64,000 bases of DNA from Phellopilus nigrolimitatus (Eukaryota; Basidiomycota; Agaricomycetes; Hymenochaetales; Hymenochaetaceae): assembly GCA_021029095.1 (NCBI GenBank), contig JAJOHG010000068.1, forward strand, positions 79,251-143,250, given 5' to 3'. Under the pieces are notes generated by a model. It was given only the letters and a program-made list of their open reading frames with translations. It did no database searches and was not told the origin of the DNA. A program made the position numbers and the translations under genes. Positions 19,733 to 31,733 of the stretch are shown piece by piece; position 1 is the first letter of the stretch; each line of letters opens with the position of its first letter.

Positions 19733-20391
19733 GGGGGGAGCGAAGCGCGTGTGACTAAGGCTATTCTGAGCTCTTTCATTTTAGCTTTCTATTACCGTTG
19801 ATTTTATATTTTATTGGATTTTCGTCTCCGTGGTGCTGGCGAAGACAACGAAATAATTTCCAAGTATATCGCGTAACTCGTCGAGTGCGCATACATGCTA
19901 TATATCACTACGAAAGCTGTTTGAACTCTGACTACACCAAAACACAATCAAAATAAACCTCGCTACATCAAGCTCACATAAGCCATATAGTCTCAACATA
20001 TTTTCAGTGTGATGTAACTGAAAGTAATAGTAAAAAAAGTTCACTAGTAATGTCAGCTTTTGTATGCTTCAATGTGCCCAAGACGTGGCCAGAGCAAGTT
20101 CTCACGTAAGGGGGCCATACAGTCCCAGGTCACGTGATGTGCTTTAGGGAGGCCGGTAAGTCCAATTTTTTTTCTCACTAGATCTTATTTAATTTTGTAA
20201 GCAGAGTTCAAAAATTATTTACAAAGATCAAGAGTGGAAGTGTGGAAGGAGGAGGAAGGAAAGGAGAGAGAGAGAAAGCAACCATACATGCAGCGGCTCG
20301 CAGCATCATAATCAGTTCTCACGCGGGAGGGGCTCATGCGGCTGGTCACGTGATAGGTTTTTGGGAACCCTATCGTGGTGATTCGCTCCCC
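19733..20391. repeat. Short element or repeat with GGGGAGCGAA inverted ends (unit 1)
   Basis: The left end GGGGGGAGCGAAGCGCG faces an inverse GATTCGCTCCCC at about 20,380-20,391. Inside are two related blocks containing TTCTCACG...GTCACGTGAT (about 20,097-20,140 and 20,316-20,354). A further related block at 32,520-32,612 follows unit 2. No coding region is seen. It could be a MITE-like element, but no target duplication was identified. Confidence 0.4.
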
Positions 20392-20939
20392 AAATATTTT
20401 ATATAATATTTTTGGTAAGAGAAAGTGCAGGATTTGTTTGCCGGCCTCAGGAGTACTTTTTTTTTCACGGAAGAGGATGGAGGGAAGAAAGAGAGCAGGC
20501 ATACAGGCGGAGGCACGCAGCATCAGGAAATACTACCCTGTAAATCCCGTAAATCCCGTAAAATCCCGTAAAATCCGTAAAATCCTTTCGAAATTTTAAG
20601 GATTTTACGATTTTACGATTTTACGATTTTGATGACCCCCCTTGCCGATTTTACGGATTTTATGAATTTGAACTGATTTGATATGATTTGACAAGGATTT
20701 GATATGATTTGAAGCAAAAGGATTGTATTTTAACGTAGATTTAATAATTTGAAGCATTATTTACATCTTTTTAGTCGCTTTTGATGCGGTTTTGCGTGCT
20801 TTTGACAGTTTTTTACGTGCTTTTGATGGTTTTTATGTGCTTTTGACAGGTTTTGAGTGCTTTTGACAGGTTAATTCTGAAGGATTACAGAAATTCATAG
20901 CTTGCATTCTACCGGCATTACAGTGAAGCATAAAGTATT

Positions 20940-21447
20940 CAAGAATCATTAAAACGTCGTACACATCGAACACCGCGAGCCACCTCCCGTCGTCTGATAT
21001 CGCATTCGCGCACACGTTCGTCGTCATGTCGAGCTCCATGTCGAGTGGTTTTTCGTACCCGCACTCTTCGGTGTTCACGTCTTTTGGTGTCTCTTCCTCT
21101 CCGGCCCCGCTGCGCCATCCCCACCGTCAACGTCCACCGCCTCTGCCACACGCAGGTCTGCCTCGAGCGCGCTCGGCACGCGCGCACGCCCCGTGATGTG
21201 CCAGACGCTGACACCCGTGTCGTGCGCACATACGACGAGGCGCGCGGAGCGCGTGACGGAGACGGCGGGCACGAGGGCCGGTCGGGTACATGAGGCGGCG
21301 GTGGTACGCATCCTCGAACCCTCGAACGTCGCCACCGCGCTCGTCGCGAGCGGGTTGAGAGAGCGCTACGCGGAGGCGGAGGCGGGCACGCACGGCACGA
21401 GCACGAGCGAGCGGCGCGTCGAGGCCACCTGAGGCGAGGATAGGCAC
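20940..21447 (-). pseudogene. UTP4-like WD40 gene fragment, copy 2
   Basis: Same fragment as 8940-9445, including the SARLVVCAHDTGVSVWHITG and ANAISDDGRWLAVFD patches. A one-base insertion in a G run near 21,273 shifts the frame relative to copy 1. No start or complete propeller. Confidence 0.55.
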
Positions 21448-21584
21448 GATGCCCGCGAAGGGGCTGGCGAGGGGGGGCGGACGGACAGAGGGCGGGGCGG
21501 CTGATGGGGAGGTAGGGCGGCTAGATGGCCGCGCGTATGTCAGCGCGAACTACCCAGGCGAAACAAATAAAAACACGGCAGCTT

Positions 21585-22409
21585 ACCGAGCGCGGGCACG
21601 TTCAGGGGCGGGTGGAGGATGTTGAAGAACAGCCTACAGGGGTCTGCAATTAGGCCTTCCCGCCATTTACAACCTAGCACGCATCAAACGGTACGCACAG
21701 CGCCAACTGCGTCGGCATGGTCACCATAGCACGCGAAAGCTCGTCTTCCTAAGCCTGCCATAGTGTCAGCGGCACCCAGTCAGTGTTCAATCCGCCCGCT
21801 CGGAAGGGAAAGCGCAGAACGCACTGTAATACGAGTAGAACGTGTACCACGCTCGTCCGCGCCGCCCATGTCGAATAGCCAGCCCGCGCGGCGCAGAGCG
21901 AACACGTCGAGGCGTGCCGCGCTCAGAACCGCGTAGAAGGGCACGGGGATCGCGAGGAAGTCTAGCCGCTCCTACGTCAGAGTCAGATGAGAGAATGTGC
22001 GACCTGGGACCGGGGAACTTACAGGCGGGGAAGATCAGCTGGTGGTGGAAGCGGTGCGTAATAGCGCGGAGGAGCACCGCGAGCGCGAGCGCGGGGAGCC
22101 AGCGCACGAGGAAGCCCGCATTGAGGAAGAACTTGAGCGTGTCGTGCGTGTACGTAAAGTCATCGTCGTCAATGCGCGCACACACCGTCAGCCTGCAGCA
22201 GTCGCAGCCCAAAATAAGCGAAACAAACAAACACGAACATCGAAACGAAAAACGCACCCGGTCTCGATGAGGAACACGCCGACGCTGCCAATGCAGCCGA
22301 CGAGGATATGGCGCGGGAAGAAGCCGACGACGGCGACGAGGCGGCGAGCGCGCGGACGTCGTGTAAGTGCATGCACGAGGACGTGGACTGCACCCAGCGG
22401 GAGGTCGGC
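21585..22409 (-). pseudogene. VSB1: VSB1-like SulP transporter fragment, copy 2
   Basis: Same exons as 9585-10410 (PRHILVGCIGSVGVFLIETG, LKFFLNAGFLVRWLPALAL, GWLFDMGGADEAWYTFYSYY, NILHPPLNVPAL). One base fewer near 21,852 lets the segment read ADEAWYTFYSYYSAFCAF in one frame, whereas copy 1 reads through in another. This is an example of the small indels separating the two units. Confidence 0.7.
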
Positions 22410-22487
22410 CGGAGGGACATTTTCGCTGTTTTGTCTGGGTCTGTGGTGGAAGGCGGGTGAAGAACAGAACGGAGCAAGAGAATAATA

Positions 22488-23123
22488 GGGACCTTCAGAG
22501 TAGAAACGAAACGCGTTCCGTTTCCATTTCTGCCCTTACTAGGCAGGAGCCATTTCTCACTAAGCAAGGTTACTCATCTCAAGTCACGTCTTGTCACAAG
22601 AAGCTCGCATTCCCAAACAACTTCGGCATCTCGGCATTGTCGACCTCGCTGAGTCAATTTCACCGAGCCGGCGGTCTGTTGTCGCTTAGCTTTGCTTTCT
22701 GCAAAGTGCCCACATTATGTACCCTAATATACAGAAACTATCAAATGTGCTATAGTCATATGTACCCTACCAGGAGTTGTTAGTACTGAATAAGTAATCA
22801 TACTACATACAATTGTGTACTGACATTGTGGTTTGACTTCTTCTGAACCTACTTTGCCGAGCCTGCCGAGATCAAGCATCCATGTACATGTAATGTAGGA
22901 AACAACCGTGATCTGCCGAGAATGCCGTGTGTCGCTTACCGTGCCGAGCTCTGTAGCGAGTGACGGCACGGCCGGGTGCAACGGCTCAACGCGACGATCC
23001 TCCAGATACTTAGTTTGGTAGTAACAGCCGTGTAACGCGCTCGTCTTACGTGAGAAACGACCCCTGCCTAATAAGGGCAGAAGTGGAAACGGAAACGCGT
23101 TTCGTTTCTACTCTGAAGGTCCC
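22488..23123. mobile_element. Nested MITE with long TIRs, copy 2
   Basis: Duplicate of 10489-11126 (636 bp here), bounded by TA at 22486-22487 and 23124-23125. Present in both units at the same place, so its insertion predates the 12-kb duplication. Confidence 0.75.
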
Positions 23124-23252
23124 TAATTTTTCGAGTGATGACGCGGCCTTCGTCTAATTTAGGGCCGGTTTCAAATGGACCTTGAAGACCAGGAGAACAC
23201 TTTGAATATTTGTGCTTCGTATGCTGTACACAATAATTTAATCCATTATAAA

Positions 23253-23335
23253 GGTATTATGGTCTAATGGTTATAAACCTGGTTATGCTATGCGGTTAGG
23301 GTGCCTGTTCGATTCCTGTGTTGAGCTTATTTTTT
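23253..23335 (+). ncRNA. tRNA-like Pol III unit, copy 2
   Basis: Duplicate of 11254-11335 with one extra A in the D-arm region (TTATAAACC for TTATAACC). A box, B box and T6 terminator are unchanged. Confidence 0.5.
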
Positions 23336-24283
23336 CAACTTAAATAAGTACACCATTTGGACTTGTGCATAATTTCTGCATTCGAGAATGTGATGGATTT
23401 GACGGATTTGACGGATTTGACGGAATTGACGGATTTGAAGAAAGTTACTGTATTGAAAAATTTGAAGGATTTGAAGAATCAAAAACTCGGCGCTCAAAAA
23501 CCTGTAAAAAAAATAAAGTGAAAATTTGAAAGGATTTGAAGGGATTTGAAGGGATTTGGAGGGATTTGAAGGATTTGGCGCGATTTGACGCGATTTGACA
23601 GGGTAGGCTTTTCCTGATGCACGGCGGGAACGACGGAAACTATACAGGGACACTGTGCGCGCGGACGCGTTCTGGCACCTGCTGATGCTGCCGCAGATGG
23701 TAGACGAGTCGCTGGCTGCGTTGGTGCACCCGCAAACAAACAAACAAAGCTGTAACTGAATTAAAGCAAAAATATAAGGTCACCCGCAGGTCACCCACTA
23801 TACCATCCGACCCGGACCCATCTGGGTCTGAGTTTTGAAATTCTCATACCCGCGCAAACGGATCTGGGACGGACCCATGCTATGCACTATGAGGATGCCG
23901 TTGTGTGCGCAAAGGAGAGTTGTGCAAATTCCGAGTTGTGCAAGTTCCGAGCAGCAGCCGAGTCGCTCTATAATGTAATCCAGCTGTACTATAAGTACCA
24001 TCCATGGCAGCTGCCCTTTTCACGCTGGCAGTACTTCTCAAAGCACGCTTAGCTAGGGAAGCTGTCCCAAACGTTCCAGAGCTGAATATCTCGAACCTGC
24101 TCATCGTTCTTCAAACTATAGCTGTATTGTGTACGGTGCATTGGTTTTCTCCTCGTCTTAATTCAAAGACAATGTTTGCAATTAAATCCTTCTCTGTACG
24201 TACATACATGAATATGCATAGTGACTGATGGAATAGGGATTACACATGAGGATGATAGTATCTTCCGAAACCTAGGCAAAATC

Positions 24284-24754
24284 CTATGTTCTGAGGTTGG
24301 GCCCCGGTGACAAAAACACATCATGTGTCTTCAACAATCTTTCAAGCTTAATGATAACTCCCTTCGTTTCACCTGTACCATATTCGAATATTTTTTCAGC
24401 TTCTTGTTCTTTAAGGCCGATTCCATCTTGTTGGAGGCATTTGGTGAGCCACTCCTTTTCTGAGGGCACACCAGTGACAGCCGTATAAGTCAGGTCCATA
24501 TTGATATGCGCGATGTCGCTTCTTTTCAGTGGCCTTCTATTGAGCTGGACGGCACTTTGGAATCGCACGCTCTTAGGGTCATCGTGAAAGCAACCACCTG
24601 TTCTGTATGTCCCTTGTTCTCCAGGTTCACATGTGAAGAGCATGATTTTGGTATCCAATGAGATTAATATCCCCTGTGTTAGCATACCTCTCGATGTCGG
24701 GATCCCGAAGACAGCATAGATAGACAAAGGCTCGAATTTGTTTTGAGATGCCAT
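24284..24754 (-). CDS. Small subtelomeric family protein S4, 156 aa
   Basis: The translated product is the same as S2 over its full length, as expected for the tandem copy. Function unknown. Landmarks are AVFGI, SLDTKIMLFTC, FQSAVQLNRRPL, EKEWL and GVIIKLERLLKTHDVFLSPG. The start at 24754 follows the leader intron by one base. The complete absence of disabling changes between two copies agrees with very recent duplication and says little about selection. Confidence 0.7.
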   Translation of the reverse strand: MASQNKFEPLSIYAVFGIPTSRGMLTQGILISLDTKIMLFTCEPGEQGTYRTGGCFHDDPKSVRFQSAVQLNRRPLKRSDIAHINMDLTYTAVTGVPSEKEWLTKCLQQDGIGLKEQEAEKIFEYGTGETKGVIIKLERLLKTHDVFLSPGPNLRT

Positions 24755-24755
24755 T

Positions 24756-24871
24756 CTAAGTATCACATTCAGAGCTGCAATGACCAAGATTGATATGTGT
24801 CTGTACAACTTACCTTATGTTTTTGTGGGTGTTTCTGTTCTAGTGACTCGAAGTCCTATACGACTTTATAG
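24756..24871 (-). promoter_or_regulatory. Promoter and 5'UTR intron of S4
   Basis: TATA box CTATAAA at 24865-24871; leader intron 24813-24756 (58 nt), acceptor one base before the ATG. Confidence 0.65.
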
Positions 24872-25510
24872 CGCCTTGCTTTTACATTGCAGAATATTGC
24901 CATTGTGTGGCGAGGTGATTAATTAATATAATAGATATTGCGAAGGGAGGGCCGATTACTCGTTCTGGGTTCAGATATCATATTACAGAATTTCAATGCA
25001 AAGTAAAGAAAGCGAAAAGCATGGCCGTGCTACGGTACTAATGGCATTAGTTCATTTGTACTAAGAGGAAAGGACGCTAGTTACAAAGACTAAGACAAGT
25101 AGAAAAACAAGCTTCGGTCAATATCGGCAGAATTGCTTCGCACTTTGGAATCAAGGCATTAGTGCAGTTTTCCATTGCATACCTATTTGCAAAGTAATCA
25201 ACGTACAGACAATGTTACCTATGCTTCTAGAGGCGACTCGGATTTTGCTATTTGCTAAACTTTTAACGCGTTTCAGTGAGTCGTGTAATTTGCAAAGAAG
25301 TCAAGAAATTAATGGAGGCGCTATCTGGCGTCGCTGCGCTTTGACCTGAATCTCTGCGAGACTCAATCTATCCTTGAAGCGCACTCACCATACCAGTCCT
25401 CCGCCCTTTCCTTTGTTTCCTCCGAGCTATTATATCGCCTCGCCTGTAGCCAGAACACAAGCATAATCTTAACACTGTCGATTTCGGGCCGAACACAGTT
25501 AAGGTACATA

Positions 25511-25755
25511 CTGAATATAATTCTGCGTAGTACTCATCAAAATCATCTATCGAAGTGGAACTGTCGCGAACACACCTGATTCTCGTAGACTGTCAAGACT
25601 ACGACTCGAAAGTTAAAGGTGTGGGCTTTTCGACATCCGTGCTCGTTTCTCTCGCCGATGTCTGTAAAAAGGTCGCCTCAAAAGCGTTTGTTAATCAAAT
25701 TCTTCTCTTGGAAAACATCCCAAATGCAAAGATAGTTACGCAGACCGGAGAATAG
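25511..25755 (+). pseudogene. 3' fragment of the four-exon gene, copy in unit 2
   Basis: Duplicate of 13506-13750, with the same lost splice acceptor (TATCGA) and the same terminal IPNAKIVTQTGE. Confidence 0.6.
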
Positions 25756-26470
25756 GCAAACGCATATGCGACCCAGGAGGGAATGGCAAGGAGTTACTGA
25801 AGTATGACTGTTCTCCCTTTGTGTTCCGTGGAATTTCATACCGATCATTCGATTTGGACAGAGCACGTATCATCTGTCTTGTTTGAGCCTGTTCCATGCA
25901 TCATGTTGTCAATGGAAAAACTGTATGAATTGTTCTTAGACTTTATTTAAATGATCTTGATTTTGATGTACAGCAAAATTAGAGAGCGGAGTTCGAGTGA
26001 AATGCCACCCGGCGTGGTGTATAAACATCATAGAAATCATATACTAAAGGAGGGTACAATACACAACGAGTCTAAAGTCCAAGGAGCCGTGTCGTACTCG
26101 AAGTCAGGGAGAAATATTAAAATCCAAAACGTTATGGCACTCACGATCTAACCGAGAACCTAATCCGCCTGGAAAATAAACAGGCCAAATTTCGGCCTTC
26201 CTCACTCCAAATACGCGTGATCTTTGTATCTTTTCCCTCCTCCGTGCACTTTCCCGAAGATATTTACAGCTCGCTCTGCAAAAGTCACTGACTCGAAGAG
26301 GACCGCGGCCACGGTGACCGATTTGTTTCCATGTCCAAGTGTCCGGTGCGTTCGCTTGTTGTCCGACATAAATATTCTGCAACGTTCGCGGACGCTGCAT
26401 GTGCGTCGCGATATTGTAGCACGCTGGTAGTCGTCGTCGCAGAACTGACGGGTGTCTCGGCAACTACCGG

Positions 26471-27396
26471 TTGTGCGCTTGCAGCCTTCACGTCTCATCT
26501 ACTCGCCGCACGACACGTCATCGCACACCCTGGGCACACTCGTCCGTCCCTTCAGACAGAATCAAACCGCACTCGCGGCCATCGACGCCAGCGAAGAATA
26601 AGGGAAAGGCAAAGGACACGTCGGCGCCAGTGCAACACGCACCGAAGAGTGCCGCCGTCCGCGCGCTCGAGGCCACCATTGCGGACCTCACGTCCTCGTC
26701 CGGGCGCGAGCGCGACGCACAGGGCGGCTGCTTCTGCCAAGGTGCGACCCTCACATTATTCCATAATCTTCCTTCTGAGTATTCTATACGTGGATGCTTC
26801 GTGTATCAGCCAGGACGCATGCTCTCGCGTCGCACACACCGCTCTGCGCGCACTGCGGCCTCGTCCTCTGTGCGCTAAACCCGCCGCATCTCGCCTTCCC
26901 GCACTGTTCCGCGCCGCTTCTCTCCTCGTCTGCGCATGCTGCGCCCCTCGAGTCGCTCGCTAGCGAACTCGCTGCGGTCCTCGCGCGAGAGGAAGCAGAC
27001 GCGCAGCGTGAACGCGAGGAAGCACGTGAGACCGCCGGCGCGTTCCCCCAGCACCTCCCTGGGGAAGCGAGGGCAGCATGCTCAGCGTGGCGAGTGCGGC
27101 GGTGCCGAATGCGAATGGCGCATAAGGTGCTTTCGCTCAACGCGAAGATGAAGCACGTGACGGTCGCGTTGTACACACCCGCGCCGATGCCTTTTCGCTC
27201 CCTCAAGCCTGCGGAGCAAATTCGCCGGACGTGGAGGAGGACACTCCGGCCACGCGCATACCGCCGCGAGGGGACGCCATCCCATACATGCGTGGCAGGC
27301 CGGATGCCACGCGCTCGTGGGCAGACGGCTGTGGGGATATGTATGCGGTCCCCGCATCGACCGCGAGGAGCTGAAGGAAGACCGGAGGGCGCATAA
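26471..27396 (+). pseudogene. TRIP4-like zf-C2HC5 gene, copy E (degenerate)
   Basis: Tandem duplicate of copy C. Exons 26471-26741 and 26810-27396 give an open frame of about 285 codons. It shares the lost zinc ligand (FPHC) and the altered C-terminus, so both changes predate the tandem duplication. It differs from C by a 3-nt deletion near 26,512 and a few substitutions (RMRMAHKVL for RMRAAHKVL). Confidence 0.6.
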
Positions 27397-28685
27397 GGCG
27401 AAGAAGGCGAGAGATGTTGCTGAAAGCTGTGCTGCCGCTGCAGATTAGGCTCGCAATCTCGTTCTTCTTGCTCTCGCGCTGTTTATTGTACCATGGTATA
27501 CGAATACAGTCACTTATAAAAGAGATAAACTCTAGTGCTCCAGAAAGCAACAAACACTGCCTTTTTCTTCTTCCTGAACAAGTACTCAAGCCGCGCTCTG
27601 AGGTATGTCATCATCAAGTCAAGCACAGCTAGGCAGCTATATTTTGGTCTCCTCTCACATTGTCTCTTGCTTTGTTCCTTCTCTCCTCATCTCACTCGGT
27701 GAACTTATATGAATGTAACGCTTCAAATGGTAATTACGCTTAGCTATGAAACCTACAGAGCCTCTCTTAGAAACTCCGCGCCCTGTGAGATGCAAAGGCC
27801 CACAGACTCTCCGACCCAAGCCGAAAGTCTGACGACTAGAGGGCGATGGCCGAGAATCCCGCTCCCTTAACTTTCGAGTCGTGGTCTTGACGCTCGACAA
27901 GAATCAGGTATGTTTGCGACAGTTCCACTTTCATAAATGATTTGATGAATACTACGCAGAATTACATGTATTCTCAGTATGTACCTCAATTGTGTTCGAC
28001 AGTGTTGGAATTTCTGAAGTGCATGCTTGTGTTCTGGCTACAGGCGAGGCGATATAATAGCTCGGAGGAAAGAGAGGAAAGGGCGGAGGACTGGTATGGT
28101 GAGCGCGCTTCAAGGATAGATTGAGTCTCGCAGAGATTCAGGTCAAAGCGTAGCGCCGCTAGCCAGCACCTCCATTAATTTCTTGACTTCGTTGCAAATT
28201 ACACGACTCACTGAGACGCTTCAAAAATTTAGCAAATAGAGCAAGAAATCCGAGTCGCCTCCAGAAGCATAGGTAACATTGTCTCTGTACGTTAATTACC
28301 TTCCCAATAGGTATGCAATGGAAAACTGCACTAATGCCTTGATTCCAAAGTGCGATAAATTTCTCGATATTGACCGAAGCTTGTTATATATATATATATC
28401 TTTTCTTGGTGTAAAGTTAATTTAATACTTGTCTTAGTCTTTGTAACCAGCGTCCTTTCCTCCCAGTACAAATGAACTTATTTTGCTTCCGCCGCAAAAG
28501 TGATACAAATGCTATTAATACCGTAGCACGGCCATGCTTTTCGCTTTCTTTACTTTGCATTGAAATTCTTGTAATATGATATCTGAACCCAGAACGAGTA
28601 ATCGGCCCTCCCTTCGCAATATCTATTATATTAATTAATCACCTCGCCACACAATGGCAATATTCTGCGATGTAAAAGTAAGGCG

Positions 28686-28801
28686 CTATAAAGTCGTATA
28701 GGACTTCGAGTCACTAGAACAGAAACACCCACAAAAACATAAGGTAAGTTGTACAGACACATATCAATCTTGGTCATTGCAGCTCTGAATGTGATACTTA
28801 G
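28686..28801 (+). promoter_or_regulatory. Promoter and 5'UTR intron of S5
   Basis: TATA box CTATAAA at 28686-28692; leader intron 28744-28801 (58 nt, GTAAGT...TTAG), acceptor one base before the ATG. Confidence 0.65.
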
Positions 28802-28802
28802 A

Positions 28803-29273
28803 ATGGCATCTCAAAACAAATTCGAGCCTTTGTCTATCTATGCTGTCTTCGGGATCCCGACACCGAGAGGTACTATTATAACACAGGGGATATTAATCTC
28901 ATTGGATACCAAAATCATGCTCTTCACATGTGAACCTGGAGAACAAAGGACATACAGAACAGGTGGTTGCATTCACGATGACCCTGAGAAAGTGCGATTC
29001 CAAAGTGTCGTCCAGTTCAATAGAAGGCCTCTGGAAAGAATAGACATCGAGCGCATCAATACAGACCTGAATTATATGTCTGTCACTGGTGTGCCCTCAG
29101 AAAAGGAGTGGCTTACCATATACCTCCGAAAAGATAGAATCGGCCTTGAAGCAGAAGTTGAAACAATATTCGGTTACGGGAAAAATGAAACGAAGGGAGT
29201 TATCATTAAGCTTGAAAGATTGTTGAAGACACATGATGTGTTTTTGTCACCGGGGCCCAACCTCAGAACATAG
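28803..29273 (+). CDS. Small subtelomeric family protein S5, 156 aa
   Basis: Tandem copy of S3, function unknown. Amino-acid differences from S3 include GEQRTYR for GEQGTYR, FQSVVQFN for FQSAVQLN, KIMLF for KVMLF and SPGPN for SPGLN. At three of these four sites one copy matches S2/S4, which suggests exchange with the opposite arm or independent change after duplication. The reading frame, promoter and leader intron are all intact. Confidence 0.7.
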   Translation: MASQNKFEPLSIYAVFGIPTPRGTIITQGILISLDTKIMLFTCEPGEQRTYRTGGCIHDDPEKVRFQSVVQFNRRPLERIDIERINTDLNYMSVTGVPSEKEWLTIYLRKDRIGLEAEVETIFGYGKNETKGVIIKLERLLKTHDVFLSPGPNLRT

Positions 29274-29806
29274 GATTTTGCCTAGGTTTCGGAAGATACT
29301 ATCATCCCCATGTGTAATCCCTATTCCATCAGTCACTATGCATATTCATGTATGTACGTACAGAGAAGAATTTAATTGCAAGCATTGTCTTTGAATTAAG
29401 ACGAGGAGAAAACTGATGCGCCGTACACAATACAGCTATAGTTTGAAGAACACTGAGCAGGTTCGAGATATTCAGCTCGGGAACGTTTGAAACAGCTTGC
29501 ATGCTTTGAGAAGTACTGCCAGCGTGAAAAGGGCAGCTGCCATGGATGGTACTTATAGTACAGCTGGATAACATAATAGAGCGACTCGGCTGCTGCTCGG
29601 CGTTTGCACAACTCTCCTTTGCACCCACAACGGCATCCTCAGCAGCGTCCTTAAGCAGACTAAAAATTCTAAATGATGCTCGAGCTTATCCAGTCGCTCA
29701 GAGTCGCCTCAGGTCAGCCCGTATCATTAGGGGACCAATTTTGTCGTCCACACTATCCATCGTCCAACTCATGTTGATATGTGGGTCTGCTGCGCTGAAC
29801 TGAGGT

Positions 29807-29950
29807 TTAGGAAGAGTATGTGTGACCAGAAGTCGAGAGCGTCGAATGCCCCGCAGTGAACACAGTGTCTATGTTCTGGCATGCCTCGGCTACAGGAAAG
29901 GTGATAGCAATACCTAGGAGGAAATCAAAGTGAGGGGAAAAGGTTTGCAT
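29807..29950 (-). CDS. Possible small secreted peptide or relic, 47 aa (unit 2)
   Basis: Tandem copy of 17801-17944. It reads MQTFSPHFDFLLGIAITFPV then AEACQNIDTVFTAGHS; the Cys after DTV is changed to Phe. Low confidence that it is a functional gene. Confidence 0.3.
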   Translation of the reverse strand: MQTFSPHFDFLLGIAITFPVAEACQNIDTVFTAGHSTLSTSGHTYSS

Positions 29951-30222
29951 GGCGAGTGCGCTTCTGCGATAGATTAAGTCTTGTGAAGATTGAGTCTCGT
30001 GAAAATTGAAATCTATGAGAAGCATTGTCAGCTTATAAGCGCTGCGCTGCACCGGTGATCTTATGCCTTCGTCCATATGGTCAGGTAAAAGGAAGCAACC
30101 TAGAGTAGCCACGGCGTATTTGCATGCTGCGTGGCGTCGATGAGTTCAGGGCCCAGAGTTGACTGTATTGTATACCATGGTACAATGAATAACGCGAGAT
30201 AAAGAAGAATGAGATCGCGAGC

Positions 30223-31206
30223 CTAATCTGCAGCAGCAGCAGCAGCAGCAGCAGCATTGCCCTCAGCCCGATCTCTCGCCTTCTTCGCCTTCCGCGTCTT
30301 CCGGCCTTCCTTCACCTCTTCGCGGTCGATGCGGGGTTCGCGTACGTATGTCAGCGTACGCACAAAGCCATCCCCACGGACGTCTGCCCACGGGCGCGTG
30401 GCATTTGGCCTGTCGCGCGCGTGTAGGACGGCACACGCTGGCGGCGGTACTCGGACGTGCGGCGGGTCATCCACTGTTGCCGAATCTTCTCCGCCGGCTC
30501 CAGAACTCGAGGAGGTGGCCGGCGCAGGCGGCCGCGGGGGCGTATACGATGCGACGATGACGCGCTTCGTCTTCGCGCTGAGCGAAAGCACCTTATGCGC
30601 CTGGTTTGCTTTCACCGCCGCCGGACTCGGCACGCTAGGCCCACCTCCTCTCGAGTCACCAGGGAGGAGCTGCGGGAACGCGCCGGTGGCCACGCGTGCC
30701 TCCTCGCGTTCGCGCTGCGCGACTGCCTCCTCCCGCGCGAGAACCGCGGCGAGTTCGCTACCGAGCGACTCGAGGAGCGCGGCGTGCGCAGGCGGGGAGA
30801 GGAGCGGCGCGGAACAGTGCGGGCAGGCGAGATGCGGCGGGTTGAGCGCACAGAGGACGAAGCCGCAGTGCGCGCAGAGCTGTGCGTGCCGTGCGAGCCC
30901 ATGCGCCCTGGCTGATACACAGTATGATAAATACTCAAAAGAAAGGTTACGGATTAAGATGAGGAACGCACCTTGGCAGACGCAGCCGCCCTGTGCGTCG
31001 CGCTCGCGCCCGGACGAGGACGTGAGGTCCGCGATGGTACCTTTGAGCGCGCGTGCTGCATCGGCGCCGACGCGTCCTTTGCCTTCCTTTTGTTCTTCGC
31101 TGGCGTCGACGGCTGAGAGTGCGGTTTTATCCTGTCTGAAGGGACGGACGAGTGTGCCCAGGTGTACGGCGAGAAGACGAGGCGCGAAGGCTGCAAGCTC
31201 GCGCAC
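30223..31206 (-). CDS. TRIP4/ASC-1-like zf-C2HC5 protein, copy F, about 307 aa
   Basis: Tandem copy of D. Exons 31206-30972 and 30911-30223 (60-nt intron) form one open frame. The zinc finger is kept (CVCQ, ARAHGLARHAQLCAHC, CPHC), with one Phe to Val change inside CxC. The C-terminal DREEVKEGRKTRKAKKARDR is closer to copy G than to copy D, and the poly-Ala tract is longer than in D. This patchwork suggests gene conversion among copies. Function as for the family is inferred only from the zinc finger. Confidence 0.6.
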   Translation of the reverse strand: MRELAAFAPRLLAVHLGTLVRPFRQDKTALSAVDASEEQKEGKGRVGADAARALKGTIADLTSSSGRERDAQGGCVCQGAFLILIRNLSFEYLSYCVSARAHGLARHAQLCAHCGFVLCALNPPHLACPHCSAPLLSPPAHAALLESLGSELAAVLAREEAVAQREREEARVATGAFPQLLPGDSRGGGPSVPSPAAVKANQAHKVLSLSAKTKRVIVASYTPPRPPAPATSSSSGAGGEDSATVDDPPHVRVPPPACAVLHARDRPNATRPWADVRGDGFVRTLTYVREPRIDREEVKEGRKTRKAKKARDRAEGNAAAAAAAAAD

Positions 31207-31733
31207 GACCCGGTAGTTGCCGAGACGTAATTTGTTTAGCTGCGACGACGACTAACGGCATGCGACGCTCACGCAGCGTCCACAAATTCCGCAGACCGAA
31301 GCTTTGTCTTGGACGACAAGCGAACACGCACGACCCTCCTGTGAGCCGACGCAGACTACAGAGCAAACTGCTCAATATCTTCGGGAGAGTGCACAAGGGC
31401 GCTCGTAATGATGGATGATGGATAGAGCTAGGGGAGCGGGTTACGCTGCACAGGACTGAGCTTCTATTGCATACTACTTTAAGTAATGCCGAACTATCGG
31501 GACTCGCCACAAGAGCCAAGCGAGCGGGAATATATGATTCCGAGCACTGGATGATGATAGGTAGGCAGGATAACAGAAGAGCGCTCGCAATGATGATGAT
31601 GGACAGAGTCAGATGAGCGGATTTACACTGCTTCTATTGCATACTACTAGTGAGTCAGAAAACACCTAGCTCTGGCTCAACTCGAAGCGATAAACATGAA
31701 TTTATATGTGGGGTGCCCACATATTAGGGGGGG

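Larger units (their letters stand above)
8512..20515. repeat. 12.0-kb tandem duplication, unit 1
   Basis: This 12,004-bp segment is repeated directly by 20516-32504. Corresponding features keep offsets of 11,987-12,007 bp throughout: S2 to S4 is 11,999, TRIP4-like C to E about 12,005, D to F 12,006. The left edge is the 10-mer CGCAGCATCA (8512-8521). The same 10-mer occurs at the unit 1/unit 2 join (20516-20525) and at the right edge (32505-32514). Differences I noticed are mostly homopolymer or single-base indels and scattered substitutions, so the event is recent. Confidence 0.9.
20520..23620. mobile_element. Non-autonomous TIR element carrying host gene fragments, copy 2
   Basis: Tandem-duplicate copy of 8516-11621 with the same terminal repeats, subterminal arrays and cargo. 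Its left tip lies on the join between units 1 and 2: the flank changes from GGCGCGCAGCATCA (copy 1) to GGCACGCAGCATCA, the latter matching the end of unit 2. Confidence 0.65.
23891..25630. repeat. Inverted-repeat arm A, unit 2
   Basis: Duplicate of 11892-13625. It faces arm B at 27845-29641. One difference is a short insertion (ATTACAGA) near 24,984 relative to unit 1; this matches the sequence in arm B, so unit 1 probably lost it. Confidence 0.7.
27845..29641. repeat. Inverted-repeat arm B, unit 2
   Basis: Duplicate of 15843-17633 and inverse of 23891-25630. The segment near 28,360-28,420 differs more from unit 1 than its surroundings (AT-run in place of a T-run, several substitutions), perhaps through local gene conversion or microsatellite slippage. 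Confidence 0.7.

Noticed and set aside
12285..29273. Repeat-induced point mutation (RIP) as the cause of divergence between arms
   Set aside because: No obvious bias to C-to-T/G-to-A changes or AT enrichment by eye; a count of dinucleotide-specific changes would be needed to exclude it.
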